The notes beneath the pieces were generated by a model. The model did no database searches, was not told the origin of the DNA, and worked only from the letters and a program-made list of their open reading frames with translations. A stretch of DNA of 64,000 nucleotides, from assembly GCA_002506825.1 (NCBI GenBank), contig DAYH01000031.1, positions 62,001 through 126,000 of the forward strand, in the 5' to 3' direction. Source of the DNA: Euryarchaeota archaeon UBA103 (GTDB lineage Archaea > Thermoplasmatota > Poseidoniia > Poseidoniales > Thalassarchaeaceae). Below are positions 51,135 through 60,001 of this stretch, piece by piece (position 1 is the stretch's first letter; each line of letters starts with the position of its first letter). The position numbers were made by a program, and so were the translations under genes.

Positions 51135-51689
51135 ATGAGTGCGTCGCTCCCGTGTAAGCATGAGAATATGAGTAGGGGCATGGTTTCCGTCACTCGACAT
51201 GTGTCTTTTCTACTTGTTATACTTGCAATAGTGCAACTTCTCGTTATCGTTAGTTTACCGTATGATAGAACTGTATTTTTTATATTTCCAATGATATTTG
51301 GACTCATATCACTACCTATTTCGATCATTGGAGCAATATTACTACGACTTCGAAAGAGCCCTGGGATATTCATTTGTACAATTTCTCTTGGATCATTAGG
51401 AATTTGCTTCATGTTCGAGGGTTTCCTAATCATGATTATGGGCCCTTCTGCTATTGTGGGGGCGTTGTACGTGCTTCTTGGAATTTCATCGACAAGAAGA
51501 ATCAGGCCACTCAATAGTACGTCATTTAGGGCCTGGTTCAATGGAACAAGTATTATTGACAGCTCCGAATTGGGCGATGAGGAGATTATGGCCATATGCC
51601 CACATTGCTCGAGCATCTTAGCAGTAATACCGTCCCTATTGAACGAAAGTGATACGTGTCCAGAATGCAATGGCAATCTTGTTCTCTAG
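51135..51689 (+). CDS. Four-helix membrane protein with C-terminal zinc ribbon
   Basis: Unrecognised 184-residue protein. About four membrane helices lie between residues 22 and 120 (VSFLLVILAIVQLLVIVSL, FFIFPMIFGLISLPISIIGAILL, FICTISLGSLGICFMFEGF, IMIMGPSAIVGALYVLLGI). A cytoplasmic-looking tail carries a CxxC...CxxC zinc ribbon (AICPHCSSI...DTCPECNGNLVL). Its stop overlaps the thiolase stop convergently. The role is unknown. Confidence 0.65.
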   Translation: MSASLPCKHENMSRGMVSVTRHVSFLLVILAIVQLLVIVSLPYDRTVFFIFPMIFGLISLPISIIGAILLRLRKSPGIFICTISLGSLGICFMFEGFLIMIMGPSAIVGALYVLLGISSTRRIRPLNSTSFRAWFNGTSIIDSSELGDEEIMAICPHCSSILAVIPSLLNESDTCPECNGNLVL

Positions 51690-52816
51690 TACCTCTCAAG
51701 TGCAATCGAAATTCCCATCCCACCGCCAATACACATGGTTGCTATGGCCTTGCGTGAATTGGTCCTATGAAGAATTGATGCGGCCTTTCCTACAATTCTT
51801 GCCCCAGACGCTCCGAGAGGGTGCCCAATTGAGATTGCACCTCCATCGATGTTTATCTTTTCATAGTCAATAGATAGGTCATTAATTACAGCAATACTCT
51901 GTGAAGAGAATGCTTCATTGATTTCAAAAATATCGACATCATCTATATTCCAATCTGAACGTTCGAGTAATTTTTGTGTCGCTGAAACAGGACCTATTCC
52001 CATCGCATCTGGAGAGCACCCGGTAACTGCACTAGTGACTATTCTTGCTAGAGGCTCTAATCCATTCTTTTCCGCGAAATCTGAACTACAAACCAGCATG
52101 CAAACCGCCCCATCAGTAAGAGGGGAAGATGTGGCAGCTGTAACTGAACCGTCTTCTCTGAATACCGGCCTCAGTTTAGACATCGACTCGAGGCTCGTAT
52201 CCCTTATACATCCATCTTCGGCTATAGAGCCGTCTTGTGTAATGATGGGGCAAATCTCAGATTCAAAGTGCCCGTTATCTCTTGCATGAATTGATTTCAT
52301 ATGTGAATTGAGAGCGAATTCCTCTTGAGAAATTCGGGAAATTCCCCATCTATCTGCAACGTTTTCAGCAGTCAATCCCATGTTAATGTAAGCATCTGGA
52401 AATTCCTTTTCGAGAATGGGATGTGGACTCCAATTGAATCCTCTTCTCTTGATCCTACTCATTGACTCTATTCCTCCGCATAGAAAGCAATCCCCCCATC
52501 CAGACTCAATATTTGATGCGGCCACAAGTATGGCCTGCATTGATGAACCGCATAATCTATTGATGGTCATTCCGGGAACCTTGTCAGGGATTTCACCAAG
52601 GAACGTCAATAATCTACCAATATTGTATCCCTGCTCCCCCTCAGGATATGCGCAACCGACTATAATATCATCAATATCATTGGGATCAATGGAATTCCTA
52701 CTTAGCAGAGACTTGGTAACCTGTCTTAGCAATTCATCAGGCCTTATTTCTGACAGCATTCCCTTGTGTGCTCGATGGAATGGGCTCCTCATCCAATCAA
52801 CAATTACGGCCCTCAC
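51686..52816 (-). CDS. Acetyl-CoA C-acyltransferase (thiolase)
   Basis: Degradative or biosynthetic thiolase, 376 residues. The nucleophile is in NRLCGSSMQAI. The two C-terminal active-site blocks NEAFSSQSIAV, GGAISIGHPLGASGARI and CIGGGMGISIALE are complete, so it is catalytic rather than the SCP-x type used with archaeal HMG-CoA synthase. It may act in fatty-acid or branched-chain degradation alongside the methylmalonyl-CoA genes at 22 kb. GTG start at 52816. Confidence 0.93.
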   Translation of the reverse strand: MRAVIVDWMRSPFHRAHKGMLSEIRPDELLRQVTKSLLSRNSIDPNDIDDIIVGCAYPEGEQGYNIGRLLTFLGEIPDKVPGMTINRLCGSSMQAILVAASNIESGWGDCFLCGGIESMSRIKRRGFNWSPHPILEKEFPDAYINMGLTAENVADRWGISRISQEEFALNSHMKSIHARDNGHFESEICPIITQDGSIAEDGCIRDTSLESMSKLRPVFREDGSVTAATSSPLTDGAVCMLVCSSDFAEKNGLEPLARIVTSAVTGCSPDAMGIGPVSATQKLLERSDWNIDDVDIFEINEAFSSQSIAVINDLSIDYEKINIDGGAISIGHPLGASGARIVGKAASILHRTNSRKAIATMCIGGGMGISIALERY

Positions 52817-52920
52817 ATGCTCCGGGTGGTGTGGAGGAAAATAACCCTTGGCGGTGGAATCGTGGGAACATTACTGACCGAGAGGTTCATGAGAAGGCTT
52901 CAACTGGCACGACTGATAAT

Positions 52921-53610
52921 ATGATTAGAGAGTGCAGTACACATGGATATTTCTCAGATGATGACCTATGCCCAGCTTGTAATTCGGAAGGAAAATTCAT
53001 CATGAGAGGGAATGAGAGAGATTCACTGGCCAGAAGATTGGCATTGGCACTTAGACATGCCCCGGAAAAGTTTGATCTGGAGATGGATATCAATGGATGG
53101 ATAGACATCAAGGATATTATTCGACAGTTTAAGAAGTCAAACGAACGAAGGTATCACTGGTTGAGGCCCCATCATTTTAGAGCTATCTCAGAGACTGATC
53201 CAAAGGGACGTTACGAGGTTAGAGGAAATGTGATTAGGGCTACTTACGGACACAGCCTAGAGATTGAGCTAGACCTTCCAACGGACAATATTCCTACGTC
53301 CCTATTCTATCCCTGCTCTCCTGAAGAGGCTGAAAACCTGCTCGAAGTTGGGATTTCCCCTAGCGGGAGATCGCATGTGCATCTTTCAGCTACTGTAAGA
53401 TCAGCAGCTGAGGCTGGGAAAGTACATCACAGCAGACCTACCATTCTGGAAGTAGATACCGCATCTATGGTCGCCTCCGGAGAAACTGTTTGGCATGCTG
53501 GAGTTACAGTATATTTGGCAGATTCAGTAGCAGGGGAGTACTTGACCGTACTGCCAGATGACGATCCTGAGTTCGTATTAGCTAGGGCCAAATGGGATGA
53601 AGAAGAGTAG
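52921..53610 (+). CDS. kptA: RNA 2'-phosphotransferase KptA/Tpt1
   Basis: NAD-dependent removal of a 2'-phosphate from RNA, yielding ADP-ribose 1'',2''-cyclic phosphate. Archaeal form with an N-terminal zinc finger (CSTHGYFSDDDLCPAC, residues 4-19), then the Tpt1 core: LALALRHAPEKFDLEMDINGWI, HHFRAISETDPKGRYEV and HVHLSATVRSA. The open frame goes back to 52768 inside the thiolase gene, but ATG 52921 is the only sensible start (229 residues). Confidence 0.93.
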   Translation: MIRECSTHGYFSDDDLCPACNSEGKFIMRGNERDSLARRLALALRHAPEKFDLEMDINGWIDIKDIIRQFKKSNERRYHWLRPHHFRAISETDPKGRYEVRGNVIRATYGHSLEIELDLPTDNIPTSLFYPCSPEEAENLLEVGISPSGRSHVHLSATVRSAAEAGKVHHSRPTILEVDTASMVASGETVWHAGVTVYLADSVAGEYLTVLPDDDPEFVLARAKWDEEE

Positions 53611-53940
53611 TTAATTCTCCTCTCCACAAATCGGGCAGAAACTGAGATCTTCTACTAGATCGGAAGAACATTTGACGCACTTCTTTCCGTCCTTAGTCGA
53701 GACTGCATGTTCATTGTTATCTATCGACCTAACAGCTGAGCTCCTCTCAATGAATGGAGCTGGAGATTCCAGGGACTCTAATTTCTCCAGAGACTCTCTG
53801 AAGAATATTGCTTCTGATATCGCTGACTCTATGTGTGTTCTTCTTCGATCTCTCTCGACGGGGTCTTCAATATGCTGAGTAGCGGCTAGCTTAGACTGTA
53901 GCCACCGTTGGAAGATTTCAATCTCACCGGCGTCGGACAT
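53611..53940 (-). CDS. Small helical protein with C-terminal zinc ribbon
   Basis: A 109-residue protein from ATG 53940. A charged helical region with an Arg-rich turn (ERDRRRTHIESAISEAIFF) is followed by a C-terminal CxxC...CxxC ribbon (KCVKCSSDLVEDLSFCPICGEEN). The family is not recognised. Its stop abuts the kptA stop (convergent, zero gap). Confidence 0.6.
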   Translation of the reverse strand: MSDAGEIEIFQRWLQSKLAATQHIEDPVERDRRRTHIESAISEAIFFRESLEKLESLESPAPFIERSSAVRSIDNNEHAVSTKDGKKCVKCSSDLVEDLSFCPICGEEN

Positions 53941-54007
53941 ATCTCTTCCAAACCACAATAAGAAATGAACCTTTCAATAATTTGATAGGAGAACCCAAAT
54001 CTAACTA

Positions 54008-54817
54008 ATGCCTCAGACCTCCATGGTTGCGAAGGTAGTGATGAAGTTAGGAGGGGGGCTTATCACAGATAAATCGTCATTTAAAGTGCCTAAGAAAGGA
54101 GTTATTGACTCCATATGCAAAGAGATTTCCAAAATAATTTCAAATGGACATTCGGTTACTTTGATCCATGGTGCGGGTTCATTCGGGCATCTACTTGCCA
54201 AGGAGTGGTCCTTGGCTGGTGGCCTGGATCCTGAAATCTCTGAACAGCAAAGGGACGCTGTTTTGAGAGTTAGATCGGATATGCTAGAGCTATGTGGATA
54301 CGTGACTAATTCTTTGAGTCATCATGGTATCAAATGTGAGGTTTTTCCACCATCCGAGTGGGTAATGGGCACAGGGAGTAGCTTTGATGGTGATTTAGGT
54401 ATCTTTGAAGACGTACCTAAAGGTACGGTTCCAGTATCATTCGGGGACGTTGTCAGAGTTGGGGGTGAAGCAGAATTTGGCATTCTATCAGGGGATGATT
54501 TAATGGCCAGAATATCCCTTGAGTTACCATCGGTTTCTCATTGTATATTTCTTCTCGGAGACGTAGATGGGATGATGGACTTGCCACCAAATGTGGAGGG
54601 GTCTAAACTGATACCAATATGGAGTGCTGGAGAACGTATCGAGACCACTCATAATGCCGAACAGGATGTTACTGGGGGAATTGAACTGAAGGCGGCCAGA
54701 GCATCGCAGATATCAGGGGGCGTCGACGAGGTTTGGTTCATCAATGGAAATCATCCAGAGAGGATTAGTCAGCTGATAGAAGAGGGGACTACCATTGGTA
54801 CCAAAATACTTGGTTGA
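54008..54817 (+). CDS. ipk: Isopentenyl phosphate kinase
   Basis: Phosphorylates isopentenyl phosphate to IPP, last step of archaeal mevalonate pathways. Amino-acid-kinase fold: VVMKLGGGLITDKS at the N-terminus, LIHGAGSFGHLLAKEW with the IPK-specific His, VSFGDVV, LLGDVDGMM and DVTGGIELKAARA. The 269-residue length is normal. It is immediately followed by the IDI-prenyl synthase fusion whose frame overlaps the ipk stop, so IPP is made, isomerised and polymerised by products of one transcript. Confidence 0.95.
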   Translation: MPQTSMVAKVVMKLGGGLITDKSSFKVPKKGVIDSICKEISKIISNGHSVTLIHGAGSFGHLLAKEWSLAGGLDPEISEQQRDAVLRVRSDMLELCGYVTNSLSHHGIKCEVFPPSEWVMGTGSSFDGDLGIFEDVPKGTVPVSFGDVVRVGGEAEFGILSGDDLMARISLELPSVSHCIFLLGDVDGMMDLPPNVEGSKLIPIWSAGERIETTHNAEQDVTGGIELKAARASQISGGVDEVWFINGNHPERISQLIEEGTTIGTKILG

Positions 54818-54831
54818 TTGGATTCTGTTAT

Positions 54832-56544
54832 ATGTCGAGGGTTTCTCGGAATGACATGGTCGAAGATGCCAACGCTCTTTCGGGACATGACAACTCACAG
54901 GCCGAGATGATGGCTGAGCGTTGTATTCTAGTCGATCTTGAAGACAATATGATAGGATCTGAGAGTAAATTATTGTGCCACAATGAAGATGGTTTTCTCC
55001 ATAGGGCCTTCAGCGTCCTAATATTCGACTCAGAGAATAGATTACTGATCCAACAGAGATCGTATGATAAGATAACGTTTCCAGGGATTTGGGCAAATAG
55101 CTGTTGCAGCCATCCACTTGATATTGATGGAGAGAATGGAGATTCGAAAGAGGGTTGTATCAATGCGGCAAAGAGAAAGTTGCCCCAAGAGTTAGGAATA
55201 GATCAAGAAGTTGCTAACTCAATGGAGTTCTCTCACCTAGGCTCCTTCCAGTATAAATGCAGATGGGACGATGAATGGTTAGAGAATGAAGTAGACCATG
55301 TTTTGATGACTAGAGTGGATTCTTTGCACTTAAACCCCAATGAGAATGAGATTTCAAATCATAAGTGGATTGGACCGGAGGAAATTAGCGAGGTCATGGA
55401 AGGAACTGGTCAATGGAAAGAACAGATAGTAGCCCCGTGGTTTAGACTTCTTTGGAAGGAGTTTCTTGAAGACGAATATCCCAATCTTGAGAATATTGTC
55501 GATAGAAGCGGGGTTGTTGTCTTCGGAGAGGTCGGGATAAATGCGGATGTTATCTCACCTGGATCTTCATTGATGGGCGCTTTAGGAGAGCATAGGGAAG
55601 TTGTTGAAAAGGAGATACTTACGAGCTTGTCTAAGATAAAACAGGAGAGGCTTCATGGAGCGATGAAGCATCTTTTTACAGGAGGTGGAAAGAGACTCAG
55701 GGCAATTATGCCCAAACTTGTCGGTGACGCCGTGGGAGGGTCTAATCCAGGCCACAATACACTTGGTGCTTCCATAGAAATAATTCATAATTTCACCTTG
55801 GTACATGATGATATCATGGATCAAGATCCCATTAGAAGGGGTTTGGAAGCTGTCCATGTAGCCTATGACGATGCTACTGCGATAAATGCTGGCGATGCTA
55901 TGCTGGCCGTGGCATTTGAGATTCTAGCTGAGTCTGAACATATAGCTTCTGATGATCTTGTATTCCTGGTTAAATCGATCGGCGAGATGGTCAGAAGAGT
56001 TGCTGAAGGACAGATGATAGACATGGAGTTTGAGAAGAGGGAGGTTGTCTCTGAAGACGAATATATTGAGATGATCGCTGGGAAGACCTCCGCGATGTTC
56101 GAGACATGTGCAATGACTGGAGCGAAGCTTTCTGGTGCTTCGGAGGAAGTGGTAAGTTCTTTGGCGGAATGGGGCCTTAATATGGGACTGTGCTTCCAAC
56201 TAATGGATGATTTAATTGATATCACAGGCGATACTGAAACTCTTGGAAAGCCAGCAGGATCAGATATCATACAGGGAAAAAGAACGCTTATCGCAATTCA
56301 TGCTCTTGATTCTGGAAACCCCATGCCTTCTTTCGAAGAGGCCTATGGATCAGGAGAATGTTCACCAGATTTACTAGCCAGTGCTGTTCAAGAGCTTTAT
56401 GATAACGGCTCCATAAAATACGCCAAAGACAGGGCTATGTTTCATCATGCTAAGGCCCATTCATGTCTGAATATACTTGATGATTCGGAATCATTGACCA
56501 TATTGAGGGAAATGACTGATTTCCAACTAGTCAGAATAAACTGA
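54832..56544 (+). CDS. Fusion of type I IPP isomerase and polyprenyl (GGPP-type) diphosphate synthase
   Basis: One 570-residue frame with two enzymes. Residues 1-about 215 are a type I (Nudix) IPP isomerase, with the catalytic Cys in NSCCSHPL and the metal Glu in ENEVDHVLM. Residues about 230-570 are a trans-prenyl diphosphate synthase, with GGGKRLRAIMPKL, first Asp motif DDIMD (326-330) and second DDLID (459-463). The aromatic residue five before the first Asp motif (Phe in NFTLVHDD) is the pattern of archaeal GGPP-forming enzymes; this is inference. It makes the C20 precursor of archaeal lipids. The frame opens at TTG 54814, overlapping ipk; ATG 54832 is used. Confidence 0.93.
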   Translation: MSRVSRNDMVEDANALSGHDNSQAEMMAERCILVDLEDNMIGSESKLLCHNEDGFLHRAFSVLIFDSENRLLIQQRSYDKITFPGIWANSCCSHPLDIDGENGDSKEGCINAAKRKLPQELGIDQEVANSMEFSHLGSFQYKCRWDDEWLENEVDHVLMTRVDSLHLNPNENEISNHKWIGPEEISEVMEGTGQWKEQIVAPWFRLLWKEFLEDEYPNLENIVDRSGVVVFGEVGINADVISPGSSLMGALGEHREVVEKEILTSLSKIKQERLHGAMKHLFTGGGKRLRAIMPKLVGDAVGGSNPGHNTLGASIEIIHNFTLVHDDIMDQDPIRRGLEAVHVAYDDATAINAGDAMLAVAFEILAESEHIASDDLVFLVKSIGEMVRRVAEGQMIDMEFEKREVVSEDEYIEMIAGKTSAMFETCAMTGAKLSGASEEVVSSLAEWGLNMGLCFQLMDDLIDITGDTETLGKPAGSDIIQGKRTLIAIHALDSGNPMPSFEEAYGSGECSPDLLASAVQELYDNGSIKYAKDRAMFHHAKAHSCLNILDDSESLTILREMTDFQLVRIN

Positions 56545-58752
56545 TTAGTCCTGATAGTGCGTCTCACCGGGTATTTCTGGCTTAAGCCCCTTTCTTTCCC
56601 TGATCTCTCCTGTGACCTTCTCATAGAGATTGGGAGGCAGGTGGACGAATCCGGCGTTTTCCATATTCCAAATTGCTCGACCCTGACTAGCGGCACGAAT
56701 ATCATTGGAGAATCCGAATGTTTCTGCAACGGGAATAGTTCCAATTACCTTAGTAACACCATCTTCAACAGGCATATCCTCTATTATTCCCCTTCTTGTT
56801 GAGACTTCTCTGGTCACTCCACCGATTACATCGTTGGGCGAGTCTATCTGAATCTTCTGTATAGGTTCAAAGATGACTGGTCTTGACCTCATGAAAGCTC
56901 CTTTTACGGCGTTCCTCACAGCCGGGATAGTTTGAGCCGGTCCTCTGTGAATGGCATCTTCATGCAGTTTGGCATCCACTAGTCTGACCATCACTCCCAT
57001 TAGTGGCTCATCTGCCACCGGTCCTTTCTTGCAGACATCATTGAATCCATCAATAATCAACTCCTTTGTTTCATGGAGATTCTGTATTCCTTTCGTGTCG
57101 TTTACCAGGACATTGGTGCCATTAATAGCGTATATCTTCCTCATCAGATCTTTATCCATTCCTAGTTCTGAGAATTGATCGCCGATTTCCTTGGCGTCCT
57201 TAGGCCTCACTGTACCGTCTCTGAATTCGCCGGCTCTGAGTTTATCGACTACATTATCTGGAAGTGGTTCGGTCTCAACATAGAATCTATTATGCCTGTT
57301 AGGTGACTTTCCTTCGAAAGGCCTTCCTTTGTTATCAGTCTGAACTGATTCCCTATACACGACAATTGGCTCGCTAACCTTGACCTTGATTCCTTGTTCT
57401 TCCTCTAATCTGTATACAGTAATCTCGAGATGTAACTCTCCCATTCCTGCTAGTAAAGCCTCTCCGGTTTCCTGGTTTGTCGATACCTCGAGAGAAGCGT
57501 CTGCCTTAGCGAGCCCCCTTAGAGCATCGATGAACTTTGGGAGGTCCTTCATGGACTTGGGCTCTACTGCTACGGTTACAACAGGCTCTGAAATGTGCCT
57601 GATGGCTTCGAATGGCGGTGCATCTTTTTCTCTTGCAATTGTAACTCCTGCGGCCGCACTTCTAATTCCTGTGATTGCCGCGATATTTCCTGATGTTACC
57701 TCTGGAGTAGAGATTCTATCTCCGCCGACCATCATACCTACCTGTTGAACCCTCTCAGCCTTGGCGGCACCAATTGCCCAGACTGACTCTCCATGCTTAA
57801 TTCGTCCTGAGTATACCCTTCCTACAGCCACCTCTCCAGCATGAGGGTCCATCCAGATCTTAGTAATCATGAGTGAAAGGGGACCATCTGGATCGCAATC
57901 CATCATAGCCTTACCAACACCCGACTCCAAGTCCCCCTGCCAGATATTCGGTATTCTATACTTCTGGGCCACTACGGGAGAAGGATGCTTCTCAACAGTC
58001 ATATCGAGTAAAACAGTATGAACTGGTGCGAGCTTTGCCAACTCTTTCTGATTGTCATCATAGCAATATTCGAAAATCTGCTTGAAGTTGATGTTGCTCT
58101 TCTGCATGTATGGTATCGACATTCCCCAATTGTAGTAAGCCGAACCAAATGCCACTGTGCCCTTCTGCACGGAAACCTGCCATTCCTTACCAAGATCCTC
58201 TGGGGCATAAGTAGAAATTAACCTGTTAACTTTAGAGATTATCTTCTCAAACCTAGCCATCATCTCAGGTCCATCGATTTGTAACTCATTGATTAGCCGG
58301 TCTACCTTATTGATGAAAAGTACTGGTCTGACCTTTTCCTTCAATGCTTGGCGAACAACTGTCTCGGTCTGTGGCATTGTACCCTCTACCGCGCATGCTA
58401 ATATGATACAACCATCGACCGCCCTCATTGCCCTAGTTACGTCTCCTCCGAAATCCACGTGACCGGGAGTATCAATCAGATTGATGAGGTAGTCCTGCCC
58501 ACCCACATTGTGAACCATAGATGCGCTAGCTGCATTGATGGTAATTCCTCGAGCGCTTTCTTGCTCGTCGAAATCTAAGACCCTAGACTTTCCAGCTAGA
58601 TCTTCTGACATCATTCCCGCGCCTGCAATCAGGTTGTCTGAAAGGGTGGTCTTTCCATGATCGATATGGGCGGCGATAGCAATGTTTCTGATATGATCGC
58701 GATCATGCATTATCTCTGTAGCTCTCTTGATGTTGTCTTCCTTGCGACCCAT
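56545..58752 (-). CDS. fusA: Elongation factor 2
   Basis: Ribosomal translocase GTPase, archaeal/eukaryotic EF-2. G1 is AHIDHGKTT (residues 28-36), G3 DTPGHVDF and G4 NKVD. Domain IV has the diphthamide loop DAIHRGPAQ, whose His is the modification site. The 735 residues are standard. It follows uS7 and uS12 in the archaeal str order. A TATA-like element (TTTATG read leftward, 58791-58797) and a GAGGAA site just before the ATG suggest it can also be transcribed alone. It converges on the isoprenoid fusion gene with zero gap. Confidence 0.97.
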   Translation of the reverse strand: MGRKEDNIKRATEIMHDRDHIRNIAIAAHIDHGKTTLSDNLIAGAGMMSEDLAGKSRVLDFDEQESARGITINAASASMVHNVGGQDYLINLIDTPGHVDFGGDVTRAMRAVDGCIILACAVEGTMPQTETVVRQALKEKVRPVLFINKVDRLINELQIDGPEMMARFEKIISKVNRLISTYAPEDLGKEWQVSVQKGTVAFGSAYYNWGMSIPYMQKSNINFKQIFEYCYDDNQKELAKLAPVHTVLLDMTVEKHPSPVVAQKYRIPNIWQGDLESGVGKAMMDCDPDGPLSLMITKIWMDPHAGEVAVGRVYSGRIKHGESVWAIGAAKAERVQQVGMMVGGDRISTPEVTSGNIAAITGIRSAAAGVTIAREKDAPPFEAIRHISEPVVTVAVEPKSMKDLPKFIDALRGLAKADASLEVSTNQETGEALLAGMGELHLEITVYRLEEEQGIKVKVSEPIVVYRESVQTDNKGRPFEGKSPNRHNRFYVETEPLPDNVVDKLRAGEFRDGTVRPKDAKEIGDQFSELGMDKDLMRKIYAINGTNVLVNDTKGIQNLHETKELIIDGFNDVCKKGPVADEPLMGVMVRLVDAKLHEDAIHRGPAQTIPAVRNAVKGAFMRSRPVIFEPIQKIQIDSPNDVIGGVTREVSTRRGIIEDMPVEDGVTKVIGTIPVAETFGFSNDIRAASQGRAIWNMENAGFVHLPPNLYEKVTGEIRERKGLKPEIPGETHYQD

Positions 58753-58843
58753 CTTAATTCCTCAATTGTTCCGTCCACCTGACTATGGTTCATAAATCCG
58801 ATTGTAGAGAGAAGTAAAACATGACTGTAAGAGTGCAGAAGGA

Positions 58844-59461
58844 TTACCTTGCTGAAGCGGCGACACGTTCAATTTCTTCCCTCTTTCCTATGGAGTAAGC
58901 CGCTACATCTCCCTCCGCGGCTTTGGTAATTTCACTAACGATTCCCTGGACTAGAGTTCTCTTGCTTCCAGCTGTAGCAGACGTACAACCTATGGCTAGA
59001 TTTCTCAGTGCTATGTCTAGTCTCCTGCTGGGAGAGGAATCTACTGCCTTTGGAGTACTGACTGCTCCCTGCTTAATTCTAGTTATTTCCTCACAGGGGG
59101 ATGCCTCCACAATGGCATCGATAAAGGACTGTAGAGGATTCTCCCCCGTCCTACTGTTGATTGAATCTAATGCGGCCTCGTATGCCTTGGCGCAATGTTG
59201 CTTCTTTCCTGAGAATTTACCTGTTCTCATTAGATTGTTGATGAACCTTTCAACCACAGAGAGCTTTGACTTACCAAACCATGCGTTAGCGTGTCGCCCA
59301 CCACTGTGAGGAGTACCTATGGTTGTGAGATTAATGTAGGGTGCAAGTCCGGGATCTGAACAAGTAACTTCTGAGGCGTCCCACTTTCCAAAGACCATGG
59401 TCCCAATACCTGCGATTGGTGCTTCGACCCTGGAATCTGCTTGGATTGTTTCATCAGACAT
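58844..59461 (-). CDS. rps7: Ribosomal protein uS7
   Basis: Small-subunit head protein that organises the 3' domain of 16S rRNA. Archaeal-type landmarks: LTTIGTPHSGGRHANAWFGKSKLSVVERFINNLMRTG, KKQHCAKAYEAALDSI, NPLQSFIDAIVEASPCEEITRI and SPSRRLDIALRNLAIG. The 205-residue length is normal for archaea. It starts 8 bases after uS12 and is followed by EF-2. Confidence 0.97.
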   Translation of the reverse strand: MSDETIQADSRVEAPIAGIGTMVFGKWDASEVTCSDPGLAPYINLTTIGTPHSGGRHANAWFGKSKLSVVERFINNLMRTGKFSGKKQHCAKAYEAALDSINSRTGENPLQSFIDAIVEASPCEEITRIKQGAVSTPKAVDSSPSRRLDIALRNLAIGCTSATAGSKRTLVQGIVSEITKAAEGDVAAYSIGKREEIERVAASAR

Positions 59462-59469
59462 CTCAATAC

Positions 59470-59910
59470 CTACCTGATTGGCTTCTCTTTGCGGCCCCTT
59501 ACCATTTCGTCTAAGGATACGCCGTTGACCTTAATGACCTTGTATCTGACACCGGGGATATCTCCGTATGACCTTCCTTTGCTACCGCCTATGCCCTCTA
59601 CCAGAACCTCGTCATGCTCGTCGATAAATGAAATTGCACCATCTCCTGGAGCGAATGCAGTAAGTCTGTTACCGGTTTTTATTAGGCTTATCTTGACTGC
59701 CTTTCTGATGCCAGAATTAGGTTGTTTAGCCTCAAAACCGACTTTTTCAACTACGATTCCCTTGGCCTGTGTACTGCCCATAAGAGGATCGTGCTTGAGA
59801 ACACCACCTCTCTGTTGCTTGAATTGTCTGTCCCTAAACTTACGCTCCTTCCAGCGATATCTCTTCCTATCGGACTTCATCTTCTGTCCGGAGAAAAGAC
59901 CTTTACCCAA
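59470..59910 (-). CDS. rps12: Ribosomal protein uS12
   Basis: Decoding-centre protein. The universally conserved loop appears as [17 protein letters not shown] (the common Ala is Gly here) and [21 protein letters not shown]. The archaeal N-terminal extension is [22 protein letters not shown]. The start is TTG at 59910, supported by a GAGGTGT ribosome-binding site (minus strand, 59915-59921) 4-5 bases upstream and by family length (146 residues). It is the first gene of the uS12-uS7-EF-2 set. Confidence 0.97.
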   Translation of the reverse strand: MGKGLFSGQKMKSDRKRYRWKERKFRDRQFKQQRGGVLKHDPLMGSTQAKGIVVEKVGFEAKQPNSGIRKAVKISLIKTGNRLTAFAPGDGAISFIDEHDEVLVEGIGGSKGRSYGDIPGVRYKVIKVNGVSLDEMVRGRKEKPIR

Positions 59911-59950
59911 AGTGACACCTCAGAATGACGCCTTGCCGACCCTCATGGGG

Positions 59951-59958
59951 TATAAGAG
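59951..59958. promoter_or_regulatory. TATA-like element between uS12 and the UbiD-type gene
   Basis: TATAAGAG lies in the 91-base divergent gap, 41 bases before the uS12 TTG and about 44 bases before the ATG at 60002. On either strand it is the only strong TATA candidate of the gap. A short 5' leader carrying the uS12 ribosome-binding site would result on the leftward side. Confidence 0.4.
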
Positions 59959-60001
59959 CGTGACGGGATAGCCCCGACTTAGTGGGCCCTAGAGGGGGGT
60001 A

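Noticed and set aside
52768..52920. 51-residue N-terminal extension of KptA
   Set aside because: It would overlap the thiolase start region; the zinc finger begins immediately after ATG 52921.
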